NCBI GenBank assembly: GCA_020636405.1
Contig: JACJXW010000004.1
Location: 1 to 64,000, forward strand
DNA length: 64,000 bases
From: Lewinellaceae bacterium
GTDB lineage: Bacteria; Bacteroidota; Bacteroidia; Chitinophagales; Saprospiraceae
Direction: 5' to 3'
This document shows positions 36,134-44,218 of the stretch, in pieces (position 1 is the stretch's first letter; every line of letters starts with the position of its first letter). The notes beneath the pieces were generated by a model. The model saw only the letters and a program-made list of their open reading frames with translations, was not told where the DNA came from and searched no databases. Made by a program: the position numbers and the translations under genes.

Positions 36134-37498
36134 TCAACGCCCCCCCTCCCGTTCTCTTAACCACTGGCGGAACACTTCACCCAATTCAGGGTTATTCTTC
36201 CAGTTCTCCTCAATGCCCTCGATGGCGAGGATGCGGCCGAAGAGTTCATCCTGGGCAAAGCCCTCCTGCAGGGCCATACTGTAGGGAATGTGGCTGAACG
36301 TCACCTGGGAATACAGGGGTAGAAAATCTTCAGGATATTCTTCATTCAGGAAGGCCTCGATCTCTTTGCGCAGGAGAAAGCGCGGGTCGGCTACCCGGTC
36401 GCGCATCTCCACAAAGTTGCGCAGGGCAAGGTCGGCAATGGCGTTGGTATCTTTGGGGCGCTCCTGGTTGAACACCTTTATGATGGTGCTCCAATCGTCC
36501 TGGTGCGCTTCCATTAGTTCATCCAGAATGGAACAATCTTCAAATCCGGAATTCATGCCCTGGCCATAGAAGGGGACGATCGCATGGGACGCGTCGCCGA
36601 TCAGCAGGGCCTTTTCCTCGTAGCACCAGGGATAACAGCGGATGGTGGCCAGGCCGGAGGTGGGGTTGGTATGGAAATCCTCCAGCAGCCCGGGCAGGAG
36701 GGGGATGCTGTCGGGGAATTGCTCCTGAAAAAAGGACAGGATCTGTTCGTCGGATTGCAACTGCTCGAAGCTGTTGGCCTTGCCTTCGAAGGGGAGAAAA
36801 AGGGTGCCGGTGAAACTGCCGTCCACATTGGGCAGGGCGATCATCATAAACTGCCCCCTGGGCCAGATGTGGAGCGCGTTCTTGTCAATGGCGTGGCTGC
36901 CGTCAGCGCGGGGTGGGATGTGTAGCTCCTTGTATCCATATTCCAGGTATTGCTGGGAGTAGTTGAACCGTGGCAGTTTCATCAGGCTGCGGCGCACAGC
37001 GGAGAAGGCGCCGTCGGTTCCGAACAGGAGAGGCGCCTGGGCCGATAGGCGCTGGCCGGCCCGGGTGTCCTCAAAGTGCGCCACACCGGCCTGAAGGTCA
37101 ATACCGAGGCATTTGTGAGCGAAGTGGAAACGCAGGTTGGGGTACTGGTCGGCAATGCGAATGAGCTCGATGTTCAGCCCCCCCCGGGAAACCGAGTAAA
37201 TGGCCTGGCCTTCCTTTCCGTAAGGTTGAAAGGCCAATTCCCCGGACTGGCTGTGCATCATCCGCCCCTGCATGGGGATGGCGACCTCGCGGATCTTGTT
37301 TTCTATTCCAGCCTTTTGCAGGGCTTTCCAGCCGCGGGTGCTCATTGCCAGGTTGATGGAACGCCCTCCGATGAAGCCGGCCTGGCGGGGGTCCTCCCGC
37401 ATTTCATAAACATCAACTGAGTAGCCGCGCTTGGCCAGCAAGGCAGCCCAGAGAGAACCGACCAGCCCGGCGCCAACGATGATTGCTTTTTTTTCCAT
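36134..37498 (-). CDS. kmo: Kynurenine 3-monooxygenase
   Basis: FAD-dependent hydroxylase of 454 residues that converts kynurenine to 3-hydroxykynurenine with NADPH and oxygen, a step toward NAD from tryptophan. Family blocks: Rossmann motif AIIVGAGLVGSLWAALLAKR, GGRSINLAMSTRGWKAL, IPMQGRMMH, YSVSRGGLNIEL, the DG loop FGTDGAFSAVRRSLM and the GD motif ALLIGDASHAIVPFYGQGMN. The C-terminal helix that anchors the eukaryotic enzyme is replaced by a soluble tail. The gene stands 54 bp after a PAP2-like membrane protein gene; other pathway genes are not in the window. Confidence 0.94.
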   Translation of the reverse strand: MEKKAIIVGAGLVGSLWAALLAKRGYSVDVYEMREDPRQAGFIGGRSINLAMSTRGWKALQKAGIENKIREVAIPMQGRMMHSQSGELAFQPYGKEGQAIYSVSRGGLNIELIRIADQYPNLRFHFAHKCLGIDLQAGVAHFEDTRAGQRLSAQAPLLFGTDGAFSAVRRSLMKLPRFNYSQQYLEYGYKELHIPPRADGSHAIDKNALHIWPRGQFMMIALPNVDGSFTGTLFLPFEGKANSFEQLQSDEQILSFFQEQFPDSIPLLPGLLEDFHTNPTSGLATIRCYPWCYEEKALLIGDASHAIVPFYGQGMNSGFEDCSILDELMEAHQDDWSTIIKVFNQERPKDTNAIADLALRNFVEMRDRVADPRFLLRKEIEAFLNEEYPEDFLPLYSQVTFSHIPYSMALQEGFAQDELFGRILAIEGIEENWKNNPELGEVFRQWLREREGGR

Positions 37499-37552
37499 GA
37501 GTCTTTGGTTAGGGAAACAAAGGTCAATTTTCCAAAAACTGGAAAATCTTGG

Positions 37553-38218
37553 TTAAAATAAAAATCGCAGCGCCATAAATTGCGAAGCGAAACCCACCAG
37601 ATAACCACCGTAGAGGTCCATCGGTTCATGGGCCTGCAAGGCCAGGCGGGCAGTGCCGACCAGGCCTGCAACCAGAATGGTGATCAGTAAAACCGTGCTC
37701 ATGCTGATTTCCATCGTGCCTCGGGGAGACAGAATGGTGAAGGTGTCGTAGCTGAACAACAACATGGTGATGACAACCATGCCTAGTAACCCGCCTACAC
37801 CTACGGCATGGGCACTGATCTTGGAGAAGATATTGATGAAGAACGCAAAGAACAGAGCGATTGTAGCTCCCAGCAGAAAACTGGTGAATGCCGTGGGAAT
37901 GGACGGGTTGTCCAGAAAATTGCGAAACATCCAGAGGTAAAGTATGCCGGTAATGACATAGGGGCCAATGCGCTCCTGCTTTGACTCCATCTGAAAAGAA
38001 CGGATCATGCCGGTAAAACGCAACATGGCTACCGCCACTCCAGGTATGAAAAAAGTGGAGAGAAAGATCTGTAAGATCAGCAACTTGCTGGACTGGTCCC
38101 CGATATTATTGACCCCGAAAAGGTACGGGTTGACCAGCATCAGCAGGACCAACATATAGGTCACGATCAGCAGCGGGTGAAAAATGATGGATATTAACTG
38201 GGCCAGCAACCTTAGCAT
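37553..38218 (-). CDS. PAP2-like integral membrane protein
   Basis: Protein of 221 residues with about six transmembrane helices. Two segments recall the PAP2 phosphatase active-site blocks: KISAHAVGVGG (cf. SGH motif) and ARLALQAHEPMDLYGGYLVG (cf. SR-x5-H-x3-D). Ser-Ala-His stands where Ser-Gly-His is expected, and the first KxxxxxxRP block is not clear (KQERIGPYVITG is a candidate). It may thus be a weak or lost phosphatase. It is co-directional with kmo but shows no functional link. Confidence 0.65.
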   Translation of the reverse strand: MLRLLAQLISIIFHPLLIVTYMLVLLMLVNPYLFGVNNIGDQSSKLLILQIFLSTFFIPGVAVAMLRFTGMIRSFQMESKQERIGPYVITGILYLWMFRNFLDNPSIPTAFTSFLLGATIALFFAFFINIFSKISAHAVGVGGLLGMVVITMLLFSYDTFTILSPRGTMEISMSTVLLITILVAGLVGTARLALQAHEPMDLYGGYLVGFASQFMALRFLF

Positions 38219-38375
38219 GAGCAGCGATTGATATCAATAAGTTCTTTTCCGGCCCCAAAGATAACTATTCTACAGCAAGTTAGGAATGATATATTGAGGT
38301 AGGCGGGGCCGGTTGGTATTGTCCCTTACCGTATAGCAGAGCAAAGCCCGGGTTGCCTCTTTCTGCGGGCCCCAA

Positions 38376-40007
38376 TTAGCCGTCCACAAACAAGGGCGTG
38401 AAGCGAAAAGAATTCCCGTCGAACAATCCCTTATCACCGAGCTTGAGGCTTGGGATGACCAGCAGGGCCATGAAAGACAGGGCCATAAACGGCGCTCCCA
38501 GGGAACTGCCTTGTTCTCGTTTGACGAAGGTGTCGATCTCTTTGTAGGCGCGGGCCAGCTCATAACCGTCTGCATTGGACAGGATGCCGGCTACCGGCAG
38601 GGGAAGTACCCGTTCTTCTTCTCCGTATACCGCCGATATGCCTCCCTGGTTGGCAATGATCAGGTTGGCAGCCCGGCAAATGGAAGCATCGTCCGTTCCT
38701 ACGACAATGATGTTGTGCGAATCGTGGCCCACGCAGGACGCTATGGCGCCTCCTTTCAAGCCAAAACCGTGGATGAAAGCGAGGGCAGGCGGAGCATTTT
38801 CATAACGGTTGATGACGGCCATCTTCAAAATGTCCCTGGCAGGGTCGGAAAGGGCATAGCCCTGATCTGTCCGGGCGTCTGCTACGAAGCTTCGGGTGAC
38901 GATCTCCCCGTCCAGGGCATGGATCACCTGTATCTTTGCGCCCTGTGCCGGTATCCGAAAATCTTCCGGTCGCTTGGCAGCGGTATGGAAATTGTTGACC
39001 ACTCCGGCTTCCACCCTTTCAATGAGGCTTTTTCCGTTTTCGGCGGCCAGGGCGCCGTCAATATAGGTAGCTTTCACTTCGAAGGTTGTCAGGCTGTCCA
39101 CCATAATGAAATCTGCCGGGTCGCCCGGGCGGAGCAGGCCGACGTCCAGTCCGTAGTGCAGGGCCGGGTTGAGGCAGGCAGCGCGGAGGACGTCAAAAAG
39201 GCTGCAGCCTACGGCCAGCGCCCGTGCTACCAGTTGGTTGATATGGCCCAGGACGAGCCCGTCGGGGTGTTTGTCGTCGGAGCAGAACATCATCTGATCC
39301 GGAAATTGAGGGAGCAGTTGGATGAGGGCGTCGAAGTTCCGGGCCGCACTGCCCTCTCTGATGATGACCTTCACGCCCATTTTTAGTTTTTCCAGTCCCT
39401 CCTCGTAAGAGAAACATTCGTGGTCGGTACTGATGCCGGCCTGGAAGTATTTCCGGGCGTCTGCGCCCCGCAGGCCCGGAGCGTGGCCGTCGATGGGTTT
39501 GCCCAGCTTCTGAGCCGCGGCCAGCTTGGCCATCACCTGCTCGTCGCCGAAAAGGACGCCGGGGTAGTTCATCATCTCCGCCAGGTATCGGACTTCGGGC
39601 ATTTGCAGGAGGCGTTCCACTCCTGCCGCATCGATAGTGGCCCCTGCCGTTTCGAAAGCGGTGGCCGGCACGCAGGAAGGCGCTCCGAAGTAGAACTTGA
39701 AGGGCACCCGCCTGCCGTTTTCTATCATGTAATGAACACCCTCTTCCCCGAGCACGTTGGCGATCTCATGAGGGTCGGAAACGGTAGCGACTGTACCGTG
39801 GACAACGGCCAGGCGGGCAAACTCCGAGGGGACGAGCATGGAGCTTTCGATGTGTACATGGGCATCGACAAAGCCGGGAAGGATGTATATATTGTCAGCC
39901 GTTTCCAACCGGCGGATGCCACTGATGCGGCCGTTCTCTACACGAATTTCCGCCGGATAAATTTCCCGGCGGTGTAGGTCTACAAGTTGCCCCTGGAAGA
40001 TTTTCAT
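38376..40007 (-). CDS. ade: Adenine deaminase
   Basis: Amidohydrolase-fold enzyme of 543 residues that deaminates adenine to hypoxanthine. The metal motif is intact (LPGFVDAHVHIESSM), followed by TVATVSDPHEIANVLG, HAPGLRG, TDHECF and FCSDDKHPDGL. The C-terminal domain (GHDSHNIIVVGTDDASICRA) is typical of bacterial Ade. I use the ATG that begins MKIFQGQLVDLHRREIY, as the 13 residues before it are a lysine-rich lead within the divergent promoter region shared with the MscS gene. Confidence 0.94.
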   Translation of the reverse strand: MKIFQGQLVDLHRREIYPAEIRVENGRISGIRRLETADNIYILPGFVDAHVHIESSMLVPSEFARLAVVHGTVATVSDPHEIANVLGEEGVHYMIENGRRVPFKFYFGAPSCVPATAFETAGATIDAAGVERLLQMPEVRYLAEMMNYPGVLFGDEQVMAKLAAAQKLGKPIDGHAPGLRGADARKYFQAGISTDHECFSYEEGLEKLKMGVKVIIREGSAARNFDALIQLLPQFPDQMMFCSDDKHPDGLVLGHINQLVARALAVGCSLFDVLRAACLNPALHYGLDVGLLRPGDPADFIMVDSLTTFEVKATYIDGALAAENGKSLIERVEAGVVNNFHTAAKRPEDFRIPAQGAKIQVIHALDGEIVTRSFVADARTDQGYALSDPARDILKMAVINRYENAPPALAFIHGFGLKGGAIASCVGHDSHNIIVVGTDDASICRAANLIIANQGGISAVYGEEERVLPLPVAGILSNADGYELARAYKEIDTFVKREQGSSLGAPFMALSFMALLVIPSLKLGDKGLFDGNSFRFTPLFVDG

Positions 40008-40077
40008 GGCTTTTTTTTTCTTTCCTGGGGAAATTAAGTTTTCCACTTCTATTTTTATCCAGGAAAGGCGTTATTTT

Positions 40078-41436
40078 ATGGCTATGGGTGAGTTTTTTAA
40101 TACAGCTTTATTCGATATCTGGGGTACAACAGTGGCCGTCTGGCAGGTTGCGCTGGGTGTGTTGTTGTTTATCCTTTCGTTTTTTGCCTTCTGGCTGATC
40201 TCCTACCGGCTGGCGCCCCGGCTTTTTAAAAAAGTGGAGGTGGACAAGGCTGACCGCCGCAAAATAAGGGCCATCCTGGGCACCTTCTTTTTCCTCACTG
40301 CCCTGTTGGGGCTGCTTTTCATCTTTGGATTTGACCGGCTGCTGTTAGAAACGGCCAAGGAGTCGGCACCTCAACTCAAGGTCTCCACCATATTGGAGGC
40401 GCTGATCATCTGGCAGCTTGCGCGCCTGCTTGACCTGGTCATTTCCAAGGTCATTATGCGCACGTACTACGAGCAGAAAGAAGAAAAGGCGATAGAGCTC
40501 GATCATTATCAAACGGACACCAAGAAGCGTGCCAACCGGATGGTGCAGTACGTCGTCTATGTTTTTGCGCTGCTGTTTATCGTACAAGCCTTTGATATCA
40601 ATCCGGAATTTTTTACCTACCCGCCGGCGAAAGGCCAGACGGAGGGCACGCCATTCACTCTGGTCAACATCCTGAATGCCTTATTCATCCTGCTCGTTGC
40701 CCGTATGCTGAGCTGGGTGGTGATCCAGTTCGTGCTCAAGAATTATTACCGGAGGAAGAACATCAACGTAGGCTCACAGTATGCCATCAACCAGCTGTTG
40801 CAATACTTCGTTTACGTCATTGCCATTCTGATGGCCCTGGAGGCGCTGGGTTTTTCAATTACCGTGCTCTGGGGTGGGGCTGCGGCTCTGTTGGTAGGCA
40901 TTGGCCTGGGTTTGCAGGAGACCTTTAAAGACCTTTTTTCAGGCATCATTATGCTTTTCGAGCGCCGCGTGGAAGTCGGTGACGTAGTAGAAGTGGACGG
41001 CCTGATCGGAATTGTACGGCGCATCGGTGTTCGGACTTCCCTGGTGGAAACCAGAGACAACATCACGGTTATTGTTCCGAATTCTAAGCTGATTGTAGAG
41101 AAGGTCATCAACTGGAGCCATTTCGACAATAAGGCCCGCTTTTTTGTACGAGTTGGCGTCGCTTATGGCTCCGATACGGAACTGGTCAAAAAGATCCTGC
41201 TCAACGTGGCCAGGGAAAATGCTTTTGTGCTTCGCCACCCGCCGCCTTTCGTCCGCTTCGTCGACTTCGGTGATTCCTCTCTTGATTTTCAGATCCACTT
41301 CTGGTCCCATGAATTCATCCGGATCGAAGATGTGAAAAGTGATATCCGCTTCGAGATCGACCAGGCGTTCCGCAAAAATGGTGTCACCATTCCGTTCCCG
41401 CAACGCGACGTGTGGATGAGAGGGGGGGAGCAGTGA
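40078..41436 (+). CDS. Mechanosensitive ion channel, MscS family
   Basis: Protein of 452 residues with ~4-5 N-terminal transmembrane helices, then the MscS core: pore helix TM3 (VLWGGAAALLVGIGLGLQET), beta domain (EVGDVVEVDGLIGIVRRIGV, NSKLIVEKVINWS) and the C-terminal cage (RFVDFGDSSLDFQIHFWS). It opens under membrane tension and releases solutes. It is longer than E. coli MscS (286) because of extra N-terminal helices. The start at 40078 (MAMGEFF) is used rather than an ATG 72 bp upstream that would overlap ade's first codon. Confidence 0.9.
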   Translation: MAMGEFFNTALFDIWGTTVAVWQVALGVLLFILSFFAFWLISYRLAPRLFKKVEVDKADRRKIRAILGTFFFLTALLGLLFIFGFDRLLLETAKESAPQLKVSTILEALIIWQLARLLDLVISKVIMRTYYEQKEEKAIELDHYQTDTKKRANRMVQYVVYVFALLFIVQAFDINPEFFTYPPAKGQTEGTPFTLVNILNALFILLVARMLSWVVIQFVLKNYYRRKNINVGSQYAINQLLQYFVYVIAILMALEALGFSITVLWGGAAALLVGIGLGLQETFKDLFSGIIMLFERRVEVGDVVEVDGLIGIVRRIGVRTSLVETRDNITVIVPNSKLIVEKVINWSHFDNKARFFVRVGVAYGSDTELVKKILLNVARENAFVLRHPPPFVRFVDFGDSSLDFQIHFWSHEFIRIEDVKSDIRFEIDQAFRKNGVTIPFPQRDVWMRGGEQ

Positions 41437-41471
41437 ATCAGTAGTGCCCCTTCCTTCCTTTCCGTAACCAC

Positions 41472-42218
41472 CTACTCCCACCCCCCAGTCTGATGGAGGA
41501 TGGGCAGCTGGCCGCTGTAGGCCTTGTTGATGTTCTCTTTGGTGAAGGCCTCTGCAGTATCACCGAACGTGATGAGCCGTTGGTTGATCAGTGCGATGCG
41601 GCTGAAGTATTCCGGTACAGAAGACAGGTCGTGGTGGATGACGAGGATGGTTTTACCTTCCTCTGCCAGGGACCGGAGGATCTTGATGATGTTGTCTTCA
41701 GTGGTGGCGTCAACCCCAACGAAGGGTTCGTCGAGCAGGAAGATCTCGGCTTCCTGACATAGTGCGCGGGCCAGGAATATCCGTTGTTGCTGCCCTCCGG
41801 AGAGCTCGCCGATCTGCCGGTTTTCGAACTGCTCCATCCCGGTTTCTTTGAGCGCAGCCCGGGCCAGTGCCCTGTCGTGTTCGTTAAGGCGTTGCAGGAG
41901 TTTTTTGTGAGGATAGCGCCCCATGAGAACAATATCGAAGGCTGTAGCAGGGAAGGACCAGTCCACATCGCTTTTCTGAGGGACATAGACGACCTGGCGG
42001 CGGTGGGCTTCGATGGGCTCGCCTTTGATGAGGATACTACCGGCATTGATGTCCAGTAACCCGAGGACAGCCTTGAAAAGAGTAGATTTTCCGGCGCCGT
42101 TGGGCCCGATGATGCCATAGACGTGGCCCGGCTCAAAATCCATGAAAATATTGGTGAGTACGCGTTTGCGCCCGTAGGAAACGGACAGGCCTTTGATGCT
42201 GATGACGGGGTTGGGCAT
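41472..42218 (-). CDS. Metal (Mn/Zn/Fe) ABC transporter, ATP-binding protein
   Basis: Protein of 248 residues of the MntB/ZnuC-type ATPases. Walker A IGPNGAGKS, Q-loop VPQKSDVDWSFP (the DVDWSFP tail is typical of manganese/chelated-metal ATPases), signature LSGGQQQR, Walker B EIFLLDEPFVG and His-switch VIHHDL. It energises import of a divalent metal with the binding protein encoded 68 bp upstream. The permease that it should drive is not next to it; the gene beyond is the convergent MscS gene. Confidence 0.92.
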   Translation of the reverse strand: MPNPVISIKGLSVSYGRKRVLTNIFMDFEPGHVYGIIGPNGAGKSTLFKAVLGLLDINAGSILIKGEPIEAHRRQVVYVPQKSDVDWSFPATAFDIVLMGRYPHKKLLQRLNEHDRALARAALKETGMEQFENRQIGELSGGQQQRIFLARALCQEAEIFLLDEPFVGVDATTEDNIIKILRSLAEEGKTILVIHHDLSSVPEYFSRIALINQRLITFGDTAEAFTKENINKAYSGQLPILHQTGGWE

Positions 42219-42286
42219 GATGGATTGGTTGATTGGTTAATAGGTTGGCGGACTCTGTTGGGCCGAGGTTAATCAATCCCAATAAA

Positions 42287-43294
42287 CTAAGTACCGCTCA
42301 TCCTCCTGGCCACCAGGAAGAAGCCACCCACCAGGAGCAGTCCGAGCAGGCCGTAGAGGACAAAGCGGGCGGCAGTCCCTTTGTTTTCCTTCCCGGCAGG
42401 GCCGTCTCCGGCCGGGCGGGAAAGCGCGGCCACAATAGTTTTGGTGTTGTACTCCAACATCTTCAGGTAAGTAGGCGCCGGGCTATCCTCATCTCCGATG
42501 GAGTCGGAATACAGTTGGCCGCCAATGCTTACTTTATTATCGGAGGCGATCTGCCGGAGGAGTTTGGGATTGACGGTGGTCTCAATGAAGACGGCCGGCA
42601 CCTTGTTCTCCCGGATGACCTTGCTGAGGCGCAGGATGTCCGAAGTTTGAACCTCCGCATCGGTGGAAGTGCCCAGAATGGCCTCCACCCGTATGCCATA
42701 GCGCTTGCCGTAGTAACGGAAAGCATCGTGTGAGGTGATCAGAACCCTTTGTTTTTCAGGGATAGACTGTATGGCCGTGGCAATCTCCTGGTCCAGGCCC
42801 ATTAGTTGGCGGCGGTAGATCTGGTAGTTGTATTCGAATGCCTCGGCATTATCCGGGTCGATTTCAGACAGGGCCTTCTTGACGTTTTCTATATATATGA
42901 GGCCCAGGCTGGCATCCATCCAGGCGTGGGGGTCGGCCGAGTTCTTGTACTTGATGCTTTCGATAGGGCTGATGCCTTCGGTAATGGTGCGAACTATGGC
43001 GCGGGTGCCCGAATTTTCGATCAGTTCACTGAGCCATCCTTCAAAGGTGAGGCCGTTCTTCAGGATGAGGTCAGCACTATTCACCAACTGAGCATCCCCC
43101 GGAGTAGGTTCGTAAATATGGGGGTCTCCACCTATCGGAACGATGCTGCGCACGTCGAGCAGCCCGCCACTGATGTTTTCCGCCATATCGGCAAAAATGG
43201 AAGCAGTGGCCACCACCAGTGGTTTTTCCTCTGCCCGGAGCCAGAAGGGCATGGCCATAAGGAGGATCAGCAAATACCCTGTGCGGTTCTTCAT
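42287..43294 (-). CDS. Metal ABC transporter substrate-binding protein with C-terminal anchor
   Basis: Periplasmic cluster A-I binding protein of 335 residues. Signal peptide MKNRTGYLLILLMAMPFWLRA; metal ligands seen are His in GGDPHIYEPTP, His in NSADPHAWMD, Asp/Glu near LITSHDAFRYYG and VFIETTVNP, and Asp in YSDSIG. The C-terminus adds a transmembrane helix (ARFVLYGLLGLLLVGGFFLVA) followed by Arg-Arg, which is unusual: these proteins are normally free or lipid-anchored. It is co-transcribed with the metal regulator and the ATPase. Confidence 0.9.
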   Translation of the reverse strand: MKNRTGYLLILLMAMPFWLRAEEKPLVVATASIFADMAENISGGLLDVRSIVPIGGDPHIYEPTPGDAQLVNSADLILKNGLTFEGWLSELIENSGTRAIVRTITEGISPIESIKYKNSADPHAWMDASLGLIYIENVKKALSEIDPDNAEAFEYNYQIYRRQLMGLDQEIATAIQSIPEKQRVLITSHDAFRYYGKRYGIRVEAILGTSTDAEVQTSDILRLSKVIRENKVPAVFIETTVNPKLLRQIASDNKVSIGGQLYSDSIGDEDSPAPTYLKMLEYNTKTIVAALSRPAGDGPAGKENKGTAARFVLYGLLGLLLVGGFFLVARRMSGT

Positions 43295-43311
43295 ATTTCG
43301 AAATGATTAAT

Positions 43312-43974
43312 CTATCGTTTCTGAATGAAAAGGTTCTGGCATACTTTCTTGGATAAGACCTGTTCGCGTTCCCCGCTAATGAGGACCCGCATGGATTCGT
43401 CGTACTCGAAATATTCCAGTACCTCTACCGGTGTTCCGAGGACCAGCGCCATACGGTCGAGGTATTGCAGGAAAGCAGTGCTGTGGTCCTGGACACCAAC
43501 GACCAGCCCCCGCTCTGAATGCTTCAGCTCGGAGAGCAGGACCTGTTTGCGGATCGCGAAGTTGCCATCGGCATCTGGAATGGGGTCGCCGTGGGGGTCA
43601 AACTTGGGAAAGCCCAGGTATTCATCCAGGCGTTCTACCAGGCCTTGAGATTTAATGTGCTCCAGTTGCTCCGCGATCTCGTGCACTTCATCCCAGGAGA
43701 AATGCAGCTTATCGACCAGGAATACCTCCCATAGCCGGTGCTTGCGGATGAGGTGGGTGGCAATTTGTGCGCCCTGGCCGGTAAGCGTGACGCCCCGGTA
43801 CCGCTCGTAATGGATCAGGGTTTTGTCGGAAAGGCGTTTGATCATATCGGTTACCGAGGCAGCGCTGGTACTCATTTCACTGGAAATGGCATTGGTGCTG
43901 GCCGGCTTTCCATCCCGTTCCGATATTTTGAATATAGCTTTCAGATAATTTTCTTCCGTGTGTGAGATCTCCAT
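43312..43974 (-). CDS. mntR: DtxR/MntR-family metal-dependent repressor
   Basis: Regulator of 220 residues. An N-terminal winged helix (TEENYLKAIFKISERDGKPA, SAASVTDMIKRLSDKTLIHY) is followed by the dimerisation/metal domain (HRLWEVFLVDKLHFSWDEVHE, AEQLEHIKSQGLVERLD, FPKFDPHGDPIPD) and a C-terminal FeoA/SH3-like domain. This is the longer DtxR/IdeR-type chain. With bound Mn or Fe it should shut off the operon, of which it is the first gene (17 bp before the binding protein). A DtxR-box-like palindrome lies 33 bp upstream. Confidence 0.9.
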   Translation of the reverse strand: MEISHTEENYLKAIFKISERDGKPASTNAISSEMSTSAASVTDMIKRLSDKTLIHYERYRGVTLTGQGAQIATHLIRKHRLWEVFLVDKLHFSWDEVHEIAEQLEHIKSQGLVERLDEYLGFPKFDPHGDPIPDADGNFAIRKQVLLSELKHSERGLVVGVQDHSTAFLQYLDRMALVLGTPVEVLEYFEYDESMRVLISGEREQVLSKKVCQNLFIQKR

Positions 43975-44006
43975 TTATTAATTGGTTAATAGGGCAAATA
44001 TAATCA

Positions 44007-44026
44007 TTTTTAGATTAGCTTAAAAA
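44007..44026 (-). promoter_or_regulatory. DtxR/MntR-box-like operator and promoter of mntR operon
   Basis: TTTTAGATTAGCTTAAAA agrees with the DtxR-family box (TTAGGTTAGCCTAA) at most positions and is an imperfect palindrome. On the minus strand a Bacteroidota -7 element TATATTTG lies at 44002-43995, so the box would cover the space between -7 and -33. Autoregulation is inferred. Confidence 0.5.
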
Positions 44027-44030
44027 TTTA

Positions 44031-44075
44031 TTTTAAACAGTATAAAAAAAATTAAAAGGTTTGTACTGTTTAAAA
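44031..44075. repeat. 12-bp perfect inverted repeat in divergent promoter region
   Basis: TTTTAAACAGTA at 44031-44042 and TACTGTTTAAAA at 44064-44075 are perfect inverted arms with a 21-bp spacer. They lie between the divergent mntR and hybrid-sensor genes and could bind a dimeric regulator across two helical turns. Confidence 0.55.
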
Positions 44076-44218
44076 AAAGGGAAGACGGCTAAAATACGAA
44101 TTAAATGGATTAACTTTGGGACATATCCGGAACTTAGCGAACGGATTGGGGCAGAATTAAAATTGGAATTTTTTCAACGTGGCAAATATTGCGGTAAATA
44201 AACACAGTAGGATCAGAA

